Below are positions 1 through 9,690 of a stretch of DNA of 23,809 bases, one piece after another. Numbering within the stretch: position 1 is the stretch's first letter; every line of letters starts with the position of its first letter. Position numbers and translations under genes: made by a program. The stretch comes from Priapulus caudatus (lineage: Eukaryota > Priapulida > Priapulimorpha > Priapulimorphida > Priapulidae), in NCBI RefSeq assembly GCF_000485595.1, contig NW_014577425.1, positions 242,620 through 266,428 of the forward strand, written 5' to 3'. The notes under the pieces were generated by a model that was given only the letters and a program-made list of their open reading frames with translations, did not search any database and was not told where the DNA came from.

Positions 1-90
<90 letters not shown>

Positions 91-96
91 GATAGA
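1..96. repeat. (TAGA)n microsatellite
   Basis: Uninterrupted TAGA tetranucleotide array from the window edge, with one TAAA variant near 78. It probably continues upstream of the window. A second TAGA array lies at 5469-5567. Confidence 0.97.
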
Positions 97-132
97 CGAT
101 GAGCCTGCTCTTATACCGTGTATGACTCGCGG

Positions 133-374
133 CTGTACAATAATCTGTCAATAATCAGTCAATAATCTGTCAATAATCGGTCAATAATCAGTCAATAATC
201 GGTCAATAATCAGTCAATAATCTGTCAATAATCTGTACAATAATCTGTACAATAATCTGTACAATAATCTGTACAATAATCTGTCAATAATCAGTCAATA
301 ATCAGTCAATAATCAGTCAATAATCAGTCAATAATCAGTCAATAATCTGTCAATAATCTGTACAATAATCTGTC
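133..374. repeat. 11/12-bp minisatellite, AATAATCNGTC
   Basis: About 22 tandem copies of AATAATCNGTC in which N is T, A or G, plus 12-bp variants ending GTAC. Variants occur in blocks: a run of four 12-bp units near 221-275, then five consecutive A-type units near 287-345. Such blocks are expected from local unit duplication. The array is AT-rich and has no coding potential. Confidence 0.95.
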
Positions 375-542
375 GCCGCGTCACGAGGATGACATAGTAA
401 TACAGCGCGTGATTGATAGCTTCACTAACATCGTGAGCAATGTTAGACTGAGCTGCATGACGGGAGCTCGGATCTCTAGCTGACATAGATATCTGCACGG
501 TTGCAGAGGGCGTGCTATTACACGAAGCTTCCTTAAACGCAC

Positions 543-790
543 CTGCTTACAGTCCATTAATCGATAATCAAATCAATAACAACGTTAACACCTCATCGAT
601 CACTAAATCATCAAAAATAAACCACCTCGAAGCCTCCCTAGAAGAAACTGCTTGCAGTCCATGAATCGATCATCGAATCAATAACTGCCGTTAACAGCTC
701 ATCGATCATGAAATCATAAAAAATCAACCATCACGAAGCCTCCCTAAACGCACCTGCTCATCGATCATTAAATCATGCCGCTATCAGATC
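543..790. repeat. ~105-bp degenerate tandem repeat (2.3 units)
   Basis: Unit 1 starts with CTGCTTACAGTCC at 543 and unit 2 with CTGCTTGCAGTCC at 648. Both continue through CATCGATCA, AAATCAT and CGAAGCCTCCCTA. A third, internally deleted unit starts at 754 (CTGCTCATCGATCATTAAATC). Divergence is about 15-20%, so it is an old duplication. Nothing is recognisable in 375-542. Confidence 0.8.
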
Positions 791-1144
791 ACTAACGCCT
801 GGATGCTGGTCAGATGAGCGCATGAATTTAACGATGTACTGTCTGCGAAGAATGTCGCCGTTATTCATCTTAATTAAAATACTTAATTAAACAGCACACG
901 TGAAAGGACCGCGAAAATTTAAAAAAAAAGATCAAAGCATAGCCCCTTATAAGCGCTTATACAAGTATGGTCGAGCTTGACGCATTAAAGAAGAAAGGGC
1001 GTCCCTTGTTCACGCTCACTACCTATCATGTTTTAACATGTTTTATCATGAAGGTAAACCCTCATGTTGTGCATGGAGGTACAGGTCAGACGGATTACCT
1101 AACGTTTCAAGATTCCTTGTCGGCTTTGACGGAATCCTTTCCGT
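791..1144. other. No recognisable gene; AT-rich spacer
   Basis: AT-rich sequence with no convincing coding region. Two TTAATTAA palindromes lie close together (870-877 and 883-890), followed by a short A-run near 920-930. The only longer open frame (from 967) runs into the transposon at 1153 and shows no familiar protein features. Confidence 0.5.
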
Positions 1145-1551
1145 CTAGCAGACAGAGGTGGGCAAACTGCGGCTCGCGGGCCGCATGCGGCCCTCTACGG
1201 GGTTCTGTGCGGCCCGCGGAAGCCTGCAGCAAATAAAAAAATAAAAATAAAAATAAAAATCAATAAAATCATAATTTTAAAAAGTCGAACATGTTTTGTG
1301 CCTTAAAACCGAGGACTGAGTTTTTCCAGTGATACAGCATTAGTGTTCTATTGTGTCTCTGGTTCGCCTCTGCAACGCCATTTGCAAGCTAAATTATAGT
1401 TCCAAAGATGGCGCCTTTGAGGTTGAACGCCACGTATTTATTGTGTAGATGCCGCACGCGCCCGATTTTTAAAAAGGTGCGGCCCTTTGCTTTTTCATGG
1501 CCCACTGATGCGGCCCTCGCCTCTGAAAAGTTTGCCCACCACTCTAGCAGC
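1145..1551. mobile_element. hAT-like non-autonomous DNA transposon with TSD
   Basis: The left terminus is CAGAGGTGGGCAAACT (1153-1168). The right terminus (1529-1543) reads AGTTTGCCCACCACT, whose reverse complement is AGTGGTGGGCAAACT, giving a ~15-bp terminal inverted repeat. Subterminal GCGGCCC-type motifs recur at both ends (1190-1215 and 1480-1520). The element is flanked by CTAGCAGA (1145-1152) and CTAGCAGC (1544-1551), a 7/8 match as expected for the 8-bp hAT target-site duplication. The internal 391 bp carries A-rich (AAAAT)n sequence and no transposase. TIRs of the form CAGNGGTGGGCAAACT are typical of hAT-Charlie-like elements, so the superfamily call is family knowledge while the ends and TSD are visible. 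Confidence 0.8.
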
Positions 1552-1898
1552 ATTGTCTTATGTAGGAGGGGGCGTTCTGATCTGGTGGGGGTTCGATTTA
1601 ATCAACGTCAAACGTTACAGGACCGACGTTAATTAGGATAGCAGCCTAATTATGCTGACGCTCGCTTAACACGCCTTCGGTAAGAACCGATATATTACCC
1701 GAAAAAGGAGAGAAAGAAATCGTGGCTCTTCTTCGCGCACAGCACTCAGTAATTAGTGCGTCCGTGACTTGAATCGAAATTCGGTTCGTTACGCAATTGC
1801 TCGTTACGCTGGGATCGTACGGTTCGGCAGCAAATGACGGTTACCTGCTAAACCGCAAAGCAACTCGCCTAGACCATACAGGCGGCTGCGTAAGAATA
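1552..1898. other. No recognisable gene
   Basis: Single-copy-looking sequence between the hAT element and the C-rich minisatellite. Open frames that start here owe their length to the downstream repeat. I see no RNA gene or regulatory signature. Confidence 0.5.
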
Positions 1899-2526
1899 TA
1901 CACACACACCACCCCTCCTCCCCCTCCTCCCCCACACACACTCCCCATCCTCCACCCCTTTCCTCCCCCCACACACCCTCCCTCCTCGCCCTCCCTCCTC
2001 CCCTCCTCTCTCCCCACACACCCTCCCGCTCCCCACCCCTTCCTCCCCCACACACCGCTCCCCTCCTGCCACCCCTTGCCTCCCCCTCACACCTCCCCTC
2101 CGTCCACCCCTTCCTCCCACCACTTCCACCCCATTCCTCCACCCCTTCCAACACTACCCTCCCGCTCCCTCACACCACACCCTTCCTCCCCCCACACACC
2201 CCTCCCTCCTCCACCCTTCCTCCCCCTCACACTCCCCTCACTCCACCCGCTTCCTCCCCCCCCACACACACTCCCCTCCTCCACCCCTTTCCTCCCCACA
2301 CACCCTCCCCTCCTCCACCCTTCCTCCCCCCTCACACCCTCCCCTCCTCCACCTTCCCTCCCCCCACACACCCTCCCCTCCTCTCCTACCCTCTCCCTCC
2401 CCCCGCCACCACAACTCCCTCCTCCACCCTTCCTCCCCCACACACCTCCCCTCCTCCACCCCTTCTCCCCCTCACAACCCTTCCCGCCTCCACCCTTTCC
2501 CTCCCCACCACACCCACCCTCCTCTC
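1899..2526. repeat. C-rich (CACACCCTCCCCTCCTCCACCC-type) minisatellite
   Basis: About 625 bp almost free of G on the plus strand. It is built from degenerate ~30-bp units combining CACACACC, CTCCCCTCCTCCACCC and TTCCTCCCCC. The minus strand is a run of G3-G6 blocks with short spacers, a pattern that can form G-quadruplexes. The Pro/His/Ser- and Gly/Glu/Arg-rich open frames on both strands follow from composition and are not genes. Confidence 0.93.
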
Positions 2527-3638
2527 AACGCGGTTTGCTGGACGTTCATGCGGGCCATGATGCCGAGGCGCGCCCAGGCATTGACACTTTGTGTCTTCCA
2601 ATTCACAGGTCTACGCCGCACCATTCTTTTATATTTTAAAGCGTGGGACCCATTGACCCAAATCGCCGATCTCAGAAAACTAGGGCCATTTCTGTTAGCG
2701 CAATAGAACGCGTTTCTTACGATGAGTTTTGGCACAATGTTACGAAAATAACACGCTGTTTAGCGCACTGCGCTTCGTCCGTTCTGCTTGCATTTTCGCA
2801 TCTCTGTAGATCAGAATAAGCCCCGCCTTCTTCGTTGATGACATGAATGGGGCGTGGACCGACGTGACCAGGGCCTGCTACCTACTGTTCTTTTGCAACC
2901 TGCTTTACTATTTTGTAAATAATGAAAATGCCGGCCGATGCACTTTCGCAATCGAATGGAAAAATTTTGCGGCTTTATGCTTGGCTTGAGCGGGCCTCGA
3001 AATGGATTATTGGAGGCAGGCACCTCGCAACACGCCGTGTTTGTTTACATAATAGCTTTGTGACAATCAGGATGGGCGGCTGTCGGGAGTTCTGCGATTG
3101 ATAACGCTCGTAATTTTCTCAGCATTTCTTAAGTTGCATGGAATATTTTACAACTTTATGGTGTCAGATTTAGTCGACGAATATGTCACAGTAATAGTAC
3201 TAACCGTATATGTTTTCAACATACGTGACATTATTTTGCCACACAGGGCCGTCGATCATTCTGCCCGAAAAATTGTGGTGAATATATATTTTTATTGAGA
3301 CGCTTCCAAGTGTCTGTGCTTTCAACAGTCTTGTACGTCAATGCACGGCGTCAAGAGCCACAAACTCAACACAATTTCATTATCTGGTTATGTTGACGCC
3401 TGAATGCGGTGATTGATCAGGCGAGAGCGTGAATGTAAGATGAGACATTTTCTTTGGGATTGCCGCAAAAACACAATTCCACTTTGACTATTTCATGGGC
3501 CATCTTCAATTGGAAGCTCTGCATAATGGAACCCCAACATAGCCCTTCTGACTGACTAGTCAACGCAAAATTCAAAGTCTGTATATTGCGCTCTTATTTA
3601 GCCAGCGATAAGTGCTCATTTTAGAAACAAAGTCTTCA
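2527..3638. other. No recognisable gene (1.1 kb)
   Basis: Mixed-composition sequence with short open frames (for example 2811-3023 minus and 3098-3298 plus). None has a recognisable motif, a coding-like composition or a repeat signature. I see no mobile-element ends in it. Confidence 0.5.
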
Positions 3639-3875
3639 TTGTTATCTTCTTAAAACATACAGACATCCCTGACCGCTGTGCGAGACGTGCGCCGGGCTCG
3701 AATTTTGCGCGCGCACGTCTCCACTGCGGACAGCGCCTTCATACTTGAACATTCCCCGCGGTCGTGGTGCGCATATCCCGCGGAACTGCGCGTTCTCATC
3801 CGCGCCGCATGCGCTCAAAGATCGAACAGCCAAAGCGGTGTGGCCACGCAATCTTGTATCGTGTCTCTCTGGAAT
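3639..3875 (+). repeat. Dispersed ~220-bp repeat, copy 1
   Basis: It aligns in the same orientation with 12671-12892. Shared blocks include TCATTGTYATCTTCT, CTGACCGCTGTG, GAGACGTGCGC, TGCGGACAGC, GCATATCCC, GGAACTGCGCGT and CCACGCAATCTTGTATC, ending in GTCTCTCTGGA. An inverted repeat GAGACGTGCGC (3682-3692) / GCGCACGTCTC (3711-3721) forms an 11-bp stem. It is GC- and CpG-rich compared with its flanks. No TIR, poly(A) or tRNA-type A/B boxes are clear, so the class (SINE, MITE or LINE piece) is undetermined. Confidence 0.8.
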
Positions 3876-4017
3876 CATCGCTGTATTGCTGTGTTCGCTG
3901 TGTTAGCCCCGGGGAGCAGAATTCATGCCGTGCGATTATAAGCTAATAGTATCCCGCACGAGCTGTTAGTTTCACATTAACAAGCGGAGTAATTAAATCA
4001 CGTAACAACCGCTGGCA

Positions 4018-4215
4018 GTGTGTGTGTGTGTGCGCGCGTGCGTGTGTGTGTGTGCGTGTGTGGGTGCGTGCGTGTGTGGGTGTGTGCGTGCGTGTGTGTA
4101 TATATTTGTGTGTGTTTGTGTGCGTGCGCGCGCGTGTGTGTGTGTGTGTGCGTGCGTGTGCGTGTGCGTGTGCGTGTGCGTGGGCGTCTGCGTGTGTGTG
4201 TGCGTCCGTGTGTGT

Positions 4216-4277
<62 letters not shown>

Positions 4278-4292
4278 TGCGTGTGCGTGCGC
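4018..4292. repeat. (TG/CG)n alternating purine-pyrimidine tract
   Basis: 275 bp of TG repeats with CG substitutions, ending in an almost pure (TG)n run at 4216-4270. Alternating TG/CG is the classic Z-DNA-prone composition. All open frames across it (poly-Cys-Val, His-Thr) are artefacts. Confidence 0.96.
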
Positions 4293-4439
4293 AACGAGAA
4301 CTCAGTAGCTTGACGTCATTCAATCATACACTAGTCTAATTAAACCTGCATTATAATTAGAAAGCGATATATAGAGACGTATTAAGGCCACTCCCCGTCC
4401 AATGTGAAATTGCAAAGTGATAAATATTTCAGTGCGAAT

Positions 4440-4680
4440 TATATTAAGTGCATTTGGTTAGCCTATACCTGTATGGGGTAGTCGCCTTAAGTGATGAAGG
4501 GTTCTGTATGTGCCGAAACATTGTAAGCGACAGGCGCTGATGGTCAGTTGTGAATGTTGCCGTAAGTGTGTACTTGGAAGCATACAACTACCCCGTGGTA
4601 GTCGTAGGCGAAATATCCACGCAGAAACTAAGAAAGAAACTAACAATAACCAAGAAAGAAAACAAATAACGTTCATTCGT
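4440..4680 (+). other. Unclassified unit with hammerhead-like core and A-rich tail
   Basis: The segment GTGATGA (4491-4497), then GAAAC (4515-4519), ATT, then GTA (4523-4525) resembles a minimal type I hammerhead layout of the kind found in Penelope-like retroelements. GTCGC (4481-4485) can pair with GCGAC (4527-4531) as part of stem I. The invariant C of CUGANGA is a G, stem II is only about 2 bp, and stem I is interrupted, so an active ribozyme is unlikely. Downstream are a perfect hairpin ACTACC-CCGT-GGTAGT (4587-4602) and an A-rich tail (about 4620-4672) that would suit a short retroelement. Confidence 0.25.
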
Positions 4681-4920
4681 ATCATGATTTCATGATTGTC
4701 TTCCGGTTGAAATCTGATGTCATTTTCTGATGCCCAGCGTTGACGTCATCGGCACAGCATCATAGATTCTTGCTGTCGCGCACGAGATCTGGTTTCTGTG
4801 CTCAGCAAAGCCCGGAGCAATTACTTATGTGTGTCTATCCCCAGTGTATATACCTCTAAATTGAAAAGAATAGCATCCACGTCAAGGGTGACCCCGTTCC
4901 TTCAGATTCTAAACTGTAAA

Positions 4921-5214
4921 ACGGTCAGAGCCGTAGTCTGCGGGGGGGGGGAAGTGGGGCAGCTGCCCCCCTAGATTTTGAAGAAAAATTAAAAAGATAA
5001 ATGGGTCTACTAAAAGAGAATTGTCGTAGTCAGAATGAAGGCTGTACATGTACTCAAAATTGCCTCCAATACCATCTCCTGCGGTCTACATTTTCGAAAT
5101 TTTTTGTGGGAGGACCCCCAGACCCCCCACTTGTTTCTCACCCCTTCCTTGAAATCCTGGATCCGCCACTGCCACCCCCTTCTAGGAATTTGCTCAGATT
5201 CCGGCCCTGACGGT
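4921..5214. mobile_element. TIR DNA transposon, 284 bp, ACGGT-flanked
   Basis: The left end begins CAGAGCCGTAGTCTGCGG at 4926. The reverse complement of the right end (to 5209) begins CAGGGCCGGAATCTGAGC, so 13 of the first 15 positions or so match. The direct repeat ACGGT sits immediately outside both ends (4921-4925 and 5210-5214). Subterminal inverted blocks match too: a poly-G tract with GGGGCAGCTGCCCC on the left, GGACCCCCAGACCCCCCAC on the right. An inner CCTGGATCCGCCACTG motif (5156-5171) is a TIR-like sequence seen in other CAG-ended elements, suggesting nested ends. It has no transposase. A 5-bp TSD with CAG ends fits some hAT-type or related elements; the superfamily is inferred. Confidence 0.75.
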
Positions 5215-5375
5215 AGTCGGTGATACGCGACTCTGTTTATCTTTGATGGGAAATTCTCAATTTTGGCTTCACAATAAACAGAGAGAGCGTTTCTCCCCTG
5301 ATCGTTTCCTGCCTTTAGGGGGGTTTCTGTTTACACAAGGGAGAACAACCCTACCCCCGTATACTACGAATTACA
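5215..5375. other. No recognisable feature
   Basis: Short spacer between the transposon and the GA microsatellite, with no coding or repeat signal. Confidence 0.4.
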
Positions 5376-5467
5376 GAAAGAGAGAGATAGAGAGAGAGAG
5401 CGCTCGCGAGAGAGAGAGAAAGCGATGTATATATATAAATATATATATATATAGATAGGTAGCTAGC

Positions 5468-5510
<43 letters not shown>

Positions 5511-5514
5511 ATAA

Positions 5515-5567
<53 letters not shown>

Positions 5568-5740
5568 GAAAGAGGACGAGAGAGATATAGCGAGAGGAGA
5601 GAAGGATAGAGAGAGAGACTGTGAGAGAGCGAGAGGGAGAGGGAGAGAGGGAGAGAGAGAGCAGACTGCTGAGTAGAGGCGAGAGGGAGAGGGAGAGAGG
5701 CGGAGAGGGAGAGAAGCAGACAATCAGAGAGAGAACATGA
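5376..5740. repeat. Compound GA / TA / TAGA microsatellite
   Basis: (GA)n at 5376-5424, (TA)n near 5427-5452, (TAGA)n at 5469-5567 with two TAAA interruptions, then degenerate GAGA/GGGAGA purine tract to about 5740. The whole plus strand is nearly all purine plus T. The Ser-Leu/Ile-Tyr frames on the minus strand are artefacts. Confidence 0.95.
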
Positions 5741-5985
5741 GGGCAGAGATACAGAACGCTGTTGACAGCATAATGCTATATAATACTAGCATGTAGGCAT
5801 GGCATCATATATGCGTCACCTCGCTTCCAGACCCGCGTGAAAGCCGACTACTAATTGATTCTACATTAATGAAGGCCCGTAATTTAAATAGATTAATAAT
5901 TTACAATTTATTACGCACACAGGTGCGCATTTGTGTGTGTTAGTGTCTATTGAAGCGTTGCTGGATGCGTGCTGACATGCTTCAC
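5741..5985. other. No recognisable feature
   Basis: Spacer between the purine tract and the TGCG-rich minisatellite; no gene seen. Confidence 0.4.
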
Positions 5986-7268
5986 TATGAGCGTGCGTGC
6001 GTGCGTGCGTGCGTACGTGCGTGCGGTGCGTATGATGCGTCCTGTGTGCGAACGTGCGGCCCCGTGTGCGTACGTGCATGCGTGGCTGCAGTGCGTACGT
6101 GGCGGTGTGACCGTATAACGTGCGTGCGTGCGTACGTGCGTGTGTGGTTGCGTGAGTAACGTGCGCGCTGCGCGCGCGCGTGCGGGTTATGCGTGCGTGC
6201 TTGTCGTGCGTGCGTGAAGTGCCGAGTATATGTGCGTGTTGTGTGTGTGTGTGCGTGTATTGGGTTTGTCCCCTGTTGCATGTACGTGTCTGCGACGTGC
6301 GTGCAGGATGTCTGTGTGCGTGTGCGCTCCTTGCGTGTGTGCGCCGCCGGCGCCGGAACCAGCTTTGTCTCTGTGCGTTGTGCGTGTGTTCCTGCAACGT
6401 GGCCGTGCTTCCTCGTGTTCCCGTGTGTGTGCGTGTGTTCCTACGTGCGTGCGCGTGTCTCTGTGTGTGTGCGTGCGTTCCTGCGTGTGTGCGCGCATGT
6501 GTACGCATGTATGCGTGTGTGTTCCTGACCGTGTGTGGCTTCCTGGTGTGCATCTGCTTTGCGTGCGTTTCTGCGTCGGACTCTTAGCGTTGCGCGCATG
6601 TGTCGCATCGTGTGGTGCGTTCCCTGCGTGTGCGGCGCCGCTGTGTGTACGCATGTATGCGCCTCGCGTGGTGTGTCCTGCGATTGTGTGCCTCCTCGCG
6701 TCGTGTGTGCGTAGCCGTTTTCTGCGCCGTGCGTCTGCGCGCATGTGTACGCATGTGTGCCGTGCGTTCCTGCGTGTTGAGGCGCGCGTCCGCCGGTCTG
6801 TGTACGCATGTATGCGTGTGTTCCTGCGCAGTCTTTCCGGTTGTGTCCTCCTGCGTGTGTGTGCGTGCTGTTCCTGCCGTGTGTGCCTCCTGCGTGAGTG
6901 CTGCCGTGCGTTCCTGCGTCGCGTGCGCGCATGTGTACGCACATGTGTGCGTCGATTTTCTGCTGTGATGTCGGCGCCGCGTGATGTACGCAGTGCGCGT
7001 GCGTTCCTGTGTGGTTGCTGCTGCCGCGTGTGCTACGCATGCTGTGCGTGCGTTCCTGCGTTGTGCTGCGCTGCGTGTTACGCATTGTGCGCGTGCGCTT
7101 CGCTGCGTGTGTTTGCGCGCGTGTGTAACGCATGTGTGCCCGTGCGTTTCTGACGACTAGTGTGCGCGCCGTGTGCCCTACAGCATGTGTGCGTGCGTTC
7201 CTGCGTGTGTGCGCGCGTGTGTACGCATGTGTGCGTGCGTTCCTGCGTGTGTGCGCGCGCGTAGGCAT
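5986..7268. repeat. 1.3-kb TGCGTG-rich degenerate minisatellite
   Basis: Starts as (TGCG)n at about 5992-6030 and grades into a degenerate, roughly 40-45-bp repeat. Its recurring words are TGCGTGCGTTCCTGCGTGTG, CGCGCATGTGTACGCATG and GTGTGCGTGCG, clearest at 6465-6520, 6735-6780, 6920-6955 and 7185-7260. Much of it alternates purine and pyrimidine with dense CpG and TpG. The long overlapping open frames on both strands (up to 382 codons) encode only Cys-Val-Arg or Thr-His-Ala-Arg strings and are composition artefacts. Confidence 0.92.
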
Positions 7269-7981
7269 GTTTGCAGTCTCCCGTATTTGCATCAACGCTA
7301 GAAAGAAAACTAAAGCCCTCGAGGACAAGACGGAGGTGCGTAACAATCCATAGACATTTACATATCTCACATCTAGGCTGAAAGCTGTCGTTTCCACGCA
7401 TTCTCCTGTAGCAGTGTATCGACCCGCACTGCGTACCCGCACATTGTCGGACTCCCCCCCCCCCCGATCAACGCCCCTCCAAATTACCGCTGTTACTGCT
7501 ACTGCTCTGTTTACATTCCCTAACCCGAAGACCAAAGTGAAATTAAAACCCCACACGTCATCTCGACCGCATTCTGTGCATGTGTGCACACTTCATTTCG
7601 GCCGCGAGCCAATGTCCGACGAAAAGTAATTAGACTGTGTTCCGGAGAATGTCTGTGAGTAATGTGCGGCGGGTGTCAATGATGGTGGAAGTGTGCGTGT
7701 GTGAACGACCAGCAGTGTGAACGACCACTGCAGGAGCAGTCACCACCTACGGCTTAACAGCCTCGCGATACAGCCATACTCCGTCTATACTCAGTCTATA
7801 AATACGTAATACTAACACGTAATGCAACAATTTTGACAGTTTTGCTCGTATCGAACGGAAGCCTGAAGTTGCTTGTACTTGTCACCGTTAAATACGTTAA
7901 ATATTTACTAGTAGTTTACTAGTAGCACGCGCTCACAATCACCAACACCACCTCAATGTTGACTATTCACGATGAGAACCT
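7269..7981. other. No recognisable gene
   Basis: Mixed sequence with a C10 run near 7455-7464 and a ~20-bp doublet of GTGTGAACGACCA near 7698-7730. The open frame from 7414 has no recognisable motif. No RNA gene is seen. Confidence 0.45.
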
Positions 7982-8079
7982 TAATGATCGATCACTTGAT
8001 CGATGATCGATGGTCTAATGATCGATCACTTGATCGATGATCGATGGTCTAATGATCGATCGATCACTTGATCTCTGCC
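7982..8079. repeat. 34-bp tandem repeat rich in ATCGAT
   Basis: Units start with TAATGATCGATCACTTGATC at 7982, 8016 and 8050. The second is essentially identical to the first; the third is partial with an extra GATC. Every unit carries several self-complementary ATCGAT/TGATCA words, so single strands fold readily. Confidence 0.9.
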
Positions 8080-8518
8080 GCTGATACTCGCGAGTTCTAC
8101 ATCCGCCGATCTCTTAGGGAACATGTGCAATAAGCGAGACTAAGCATACGGAAAGATTTACAGGTTTGTTGAGCAACGCTATTGACCTTTTGCGAGAAAC
8201 GATCGCTCTTACGTTCTCTTACGATCGCTCTTACGATCGCTCTTACGTCACGCGCGCGAAGTGAAGCGGTAAAAATTAGCTTTGTTCAGACGTACCACAG
8301 AAGCGCGAGTGTTAGAGCGCAATGCGCGCACTCTAGCGGCGCTGTCACGTAACGCATGGCCGGCTAATAATAGCTCGAGAGCAATTCAATTAGCAAGCCT
8401 TTTAATAGGGGAGATGGCAGCTGCTTTGAACGGATGATATTCAGTGGATTGATATCGTCATTATGTTCTAGCTTCATGTGATTATATAAAATATATAATC
8501 AAGGATCAACGTCAACAC
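8080..8518. other. No recognisable gene
   Basis: It contains a short degenerate repeat of ACGATCGCTCTT (about 8198-8246), a CTCTAGCGGCGCTG block (8331-8344), and an AT-rich perfect hairpin with 9-bp arms GATTATATA/TATATAATC (8480-8500). No coding sequence is convincing. Confidence 0.45.
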
Positions 8519-8567
8519 GACACACACATCGCGCGCACGCACGCACACACGTGCCCACACACACACG

Positions 8568-8634
<67 letters not shown>

Positions 8635-8652
8635 ACACACGCACTCACACAG
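8519..8652. repeat. (CA)n microsatellite
   Basis: A CA/CG mixed lead-in (8519-8572) is followed by a pure CA run to 8632 and a short imperfect end. The CA strand is plus here, whereas TG is on the plus strand at 4018-4292. Confidence 0.96.
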
Positions 8653-8953
8653 TGCGCTATCTATTTATTTATAAATATAACTAAATATTTGAAATTGTAC
8701 GTATACATACTCACATGGTGCATGTTTTATTACATCAAACGTTATATTGACTTTATGCCTCTATTGACGCTCATCAAGGTTCGCCTGGTACTCCGTTATG
8801 TAATTTAATGAGACCACGTCCCGGAGCTAATGTTTAATTTATTATCTTTTGTTTAGTTAAAAAAATTAAACGAGACGACCCATTTTCAATACGTTACACA
8901 ACTGCCAGATAACATCAACATTTTCGCTTTGTTTCCAGACGATAAAATACGTG
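8653..8953. other. No recognisable gene
   Basis: AT-rich sequence between the CA tract and the 3' end of the L1-like element. The open frame across 8551-8808 is carried by the CA repeat. Confidence 0.4.
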
Positions 8954-9303
8954 TTTTTTTTCTTTTTTTCTAGACTTGACACAAATACATACATTTACAC
9001 ATATACCTGATCAAATATATGTAGACACATACAGGATTTGAACACTAATAAGAACATATTCAAAGCATATTTTGGATCATATTAAAAAATTTGGGAAGAT
9101 TATAAGTACGGACTACACTAGATAAAGTCACCAACAAAATGCAGTAAGATGTATATATTACATATAGTAAAGAAGCAAATTATAGGCGGTAAATTATAAT
9201 AAGTTACTGTACAAATGCCACGACTACTAATTCAACAAAGTTCTGCACATTGCGCATGTTGGCTTACCTTTTGTAGTCATATACAATAGAGTAGTATATT
9301 GTT

Positions 9304-9690
9304 TTATTGTAAGCTGTGAAATAAAGCAGCACATTTACTATAAAACTTGTTCATATTGTTATTTGTTTGTGCAATATATTTTTCTATATCCATCATATGT
9401 TTGATGTTGGCTTTTATTGCAGCGATGGTTGGTCTGGAATTATTCAGTTTACATCTATATATAGCAAGCTTAGCTATCTGTATACATAAATTAACTATGA
9501 TGTCCACACCTTCTATTCCAAGTATAATATCTATTTTAGAAAACTGTTCCAAGTGTGTATATCCATTATTGACCGACCAAGCGTGCAGTGCTTGCCAGAC
9601 ATCAGTTACATACTTACATTCTACAAGTAAATGCACAAGTGATTCACTAGCAACATTACAAAAAGAACACCGATCATGCATGATCTATAA
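9304..9690 (-). pseudogene. L1-like ORF2, C-terminal CCHC-knuckle part
   Basis: About 125 codons ending at a TAA. Near the start is C-S-F-C, then H and C, spaced C-X2-C-X8-H-X4-C (residues 5, 8, 17, 22), followed by the V-x-D-V-W type continuation usual for the C-terminal knuckle of L1/Tx1 ORF2 proteins. This knuckle is needed for retrotransposition in studied L1 elements. The frame is offset from the upstream piece by a small indel near 9676-9690, so this is the tail of one broken ORF rather than a separate gene. The plus-strand frame opposite is a shadow. Confidence 0.8.

Noticed and set aside
133-374. CRISPR-like array
   Set aside because: Units are contiguous with no unique spacers; ordinary minisatellite. 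The same holds for 21081-21300 and 17121-17285.
1797-2639. 280-codon Pro/His/Ser open frame
   Set aside because: Almost the whole frame is translation of the C-rich minisatellite, and the antisense Gly/Glu/Arg frames have the same cause. No domain and no codon signal.
3669-3722. tRNA-derived SINE head (GGCTCGAATTT resembling a B box)
   Set aside because: No matching A box at the right distance and no cloverleaf; the same bases form the loop of the conserved inverted repeat.
6230-7589. Long Cys-Val (plus) and His-Thr-Ala-Arg (minus) open frames, 307 and 382 codons
   Set aside because: They overlap antiparallel within the TGCGTG minisatellite and their composition follows directly from the repeat.
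8939-8954. Target-site duplication beside the L1-like poly(A)
   Set aside because: No same-orientation match to the sequence beyond the T-run was found near the 5' end (12100-12260). The ATTTTTATCG at 12896 is in the opposite orientation.
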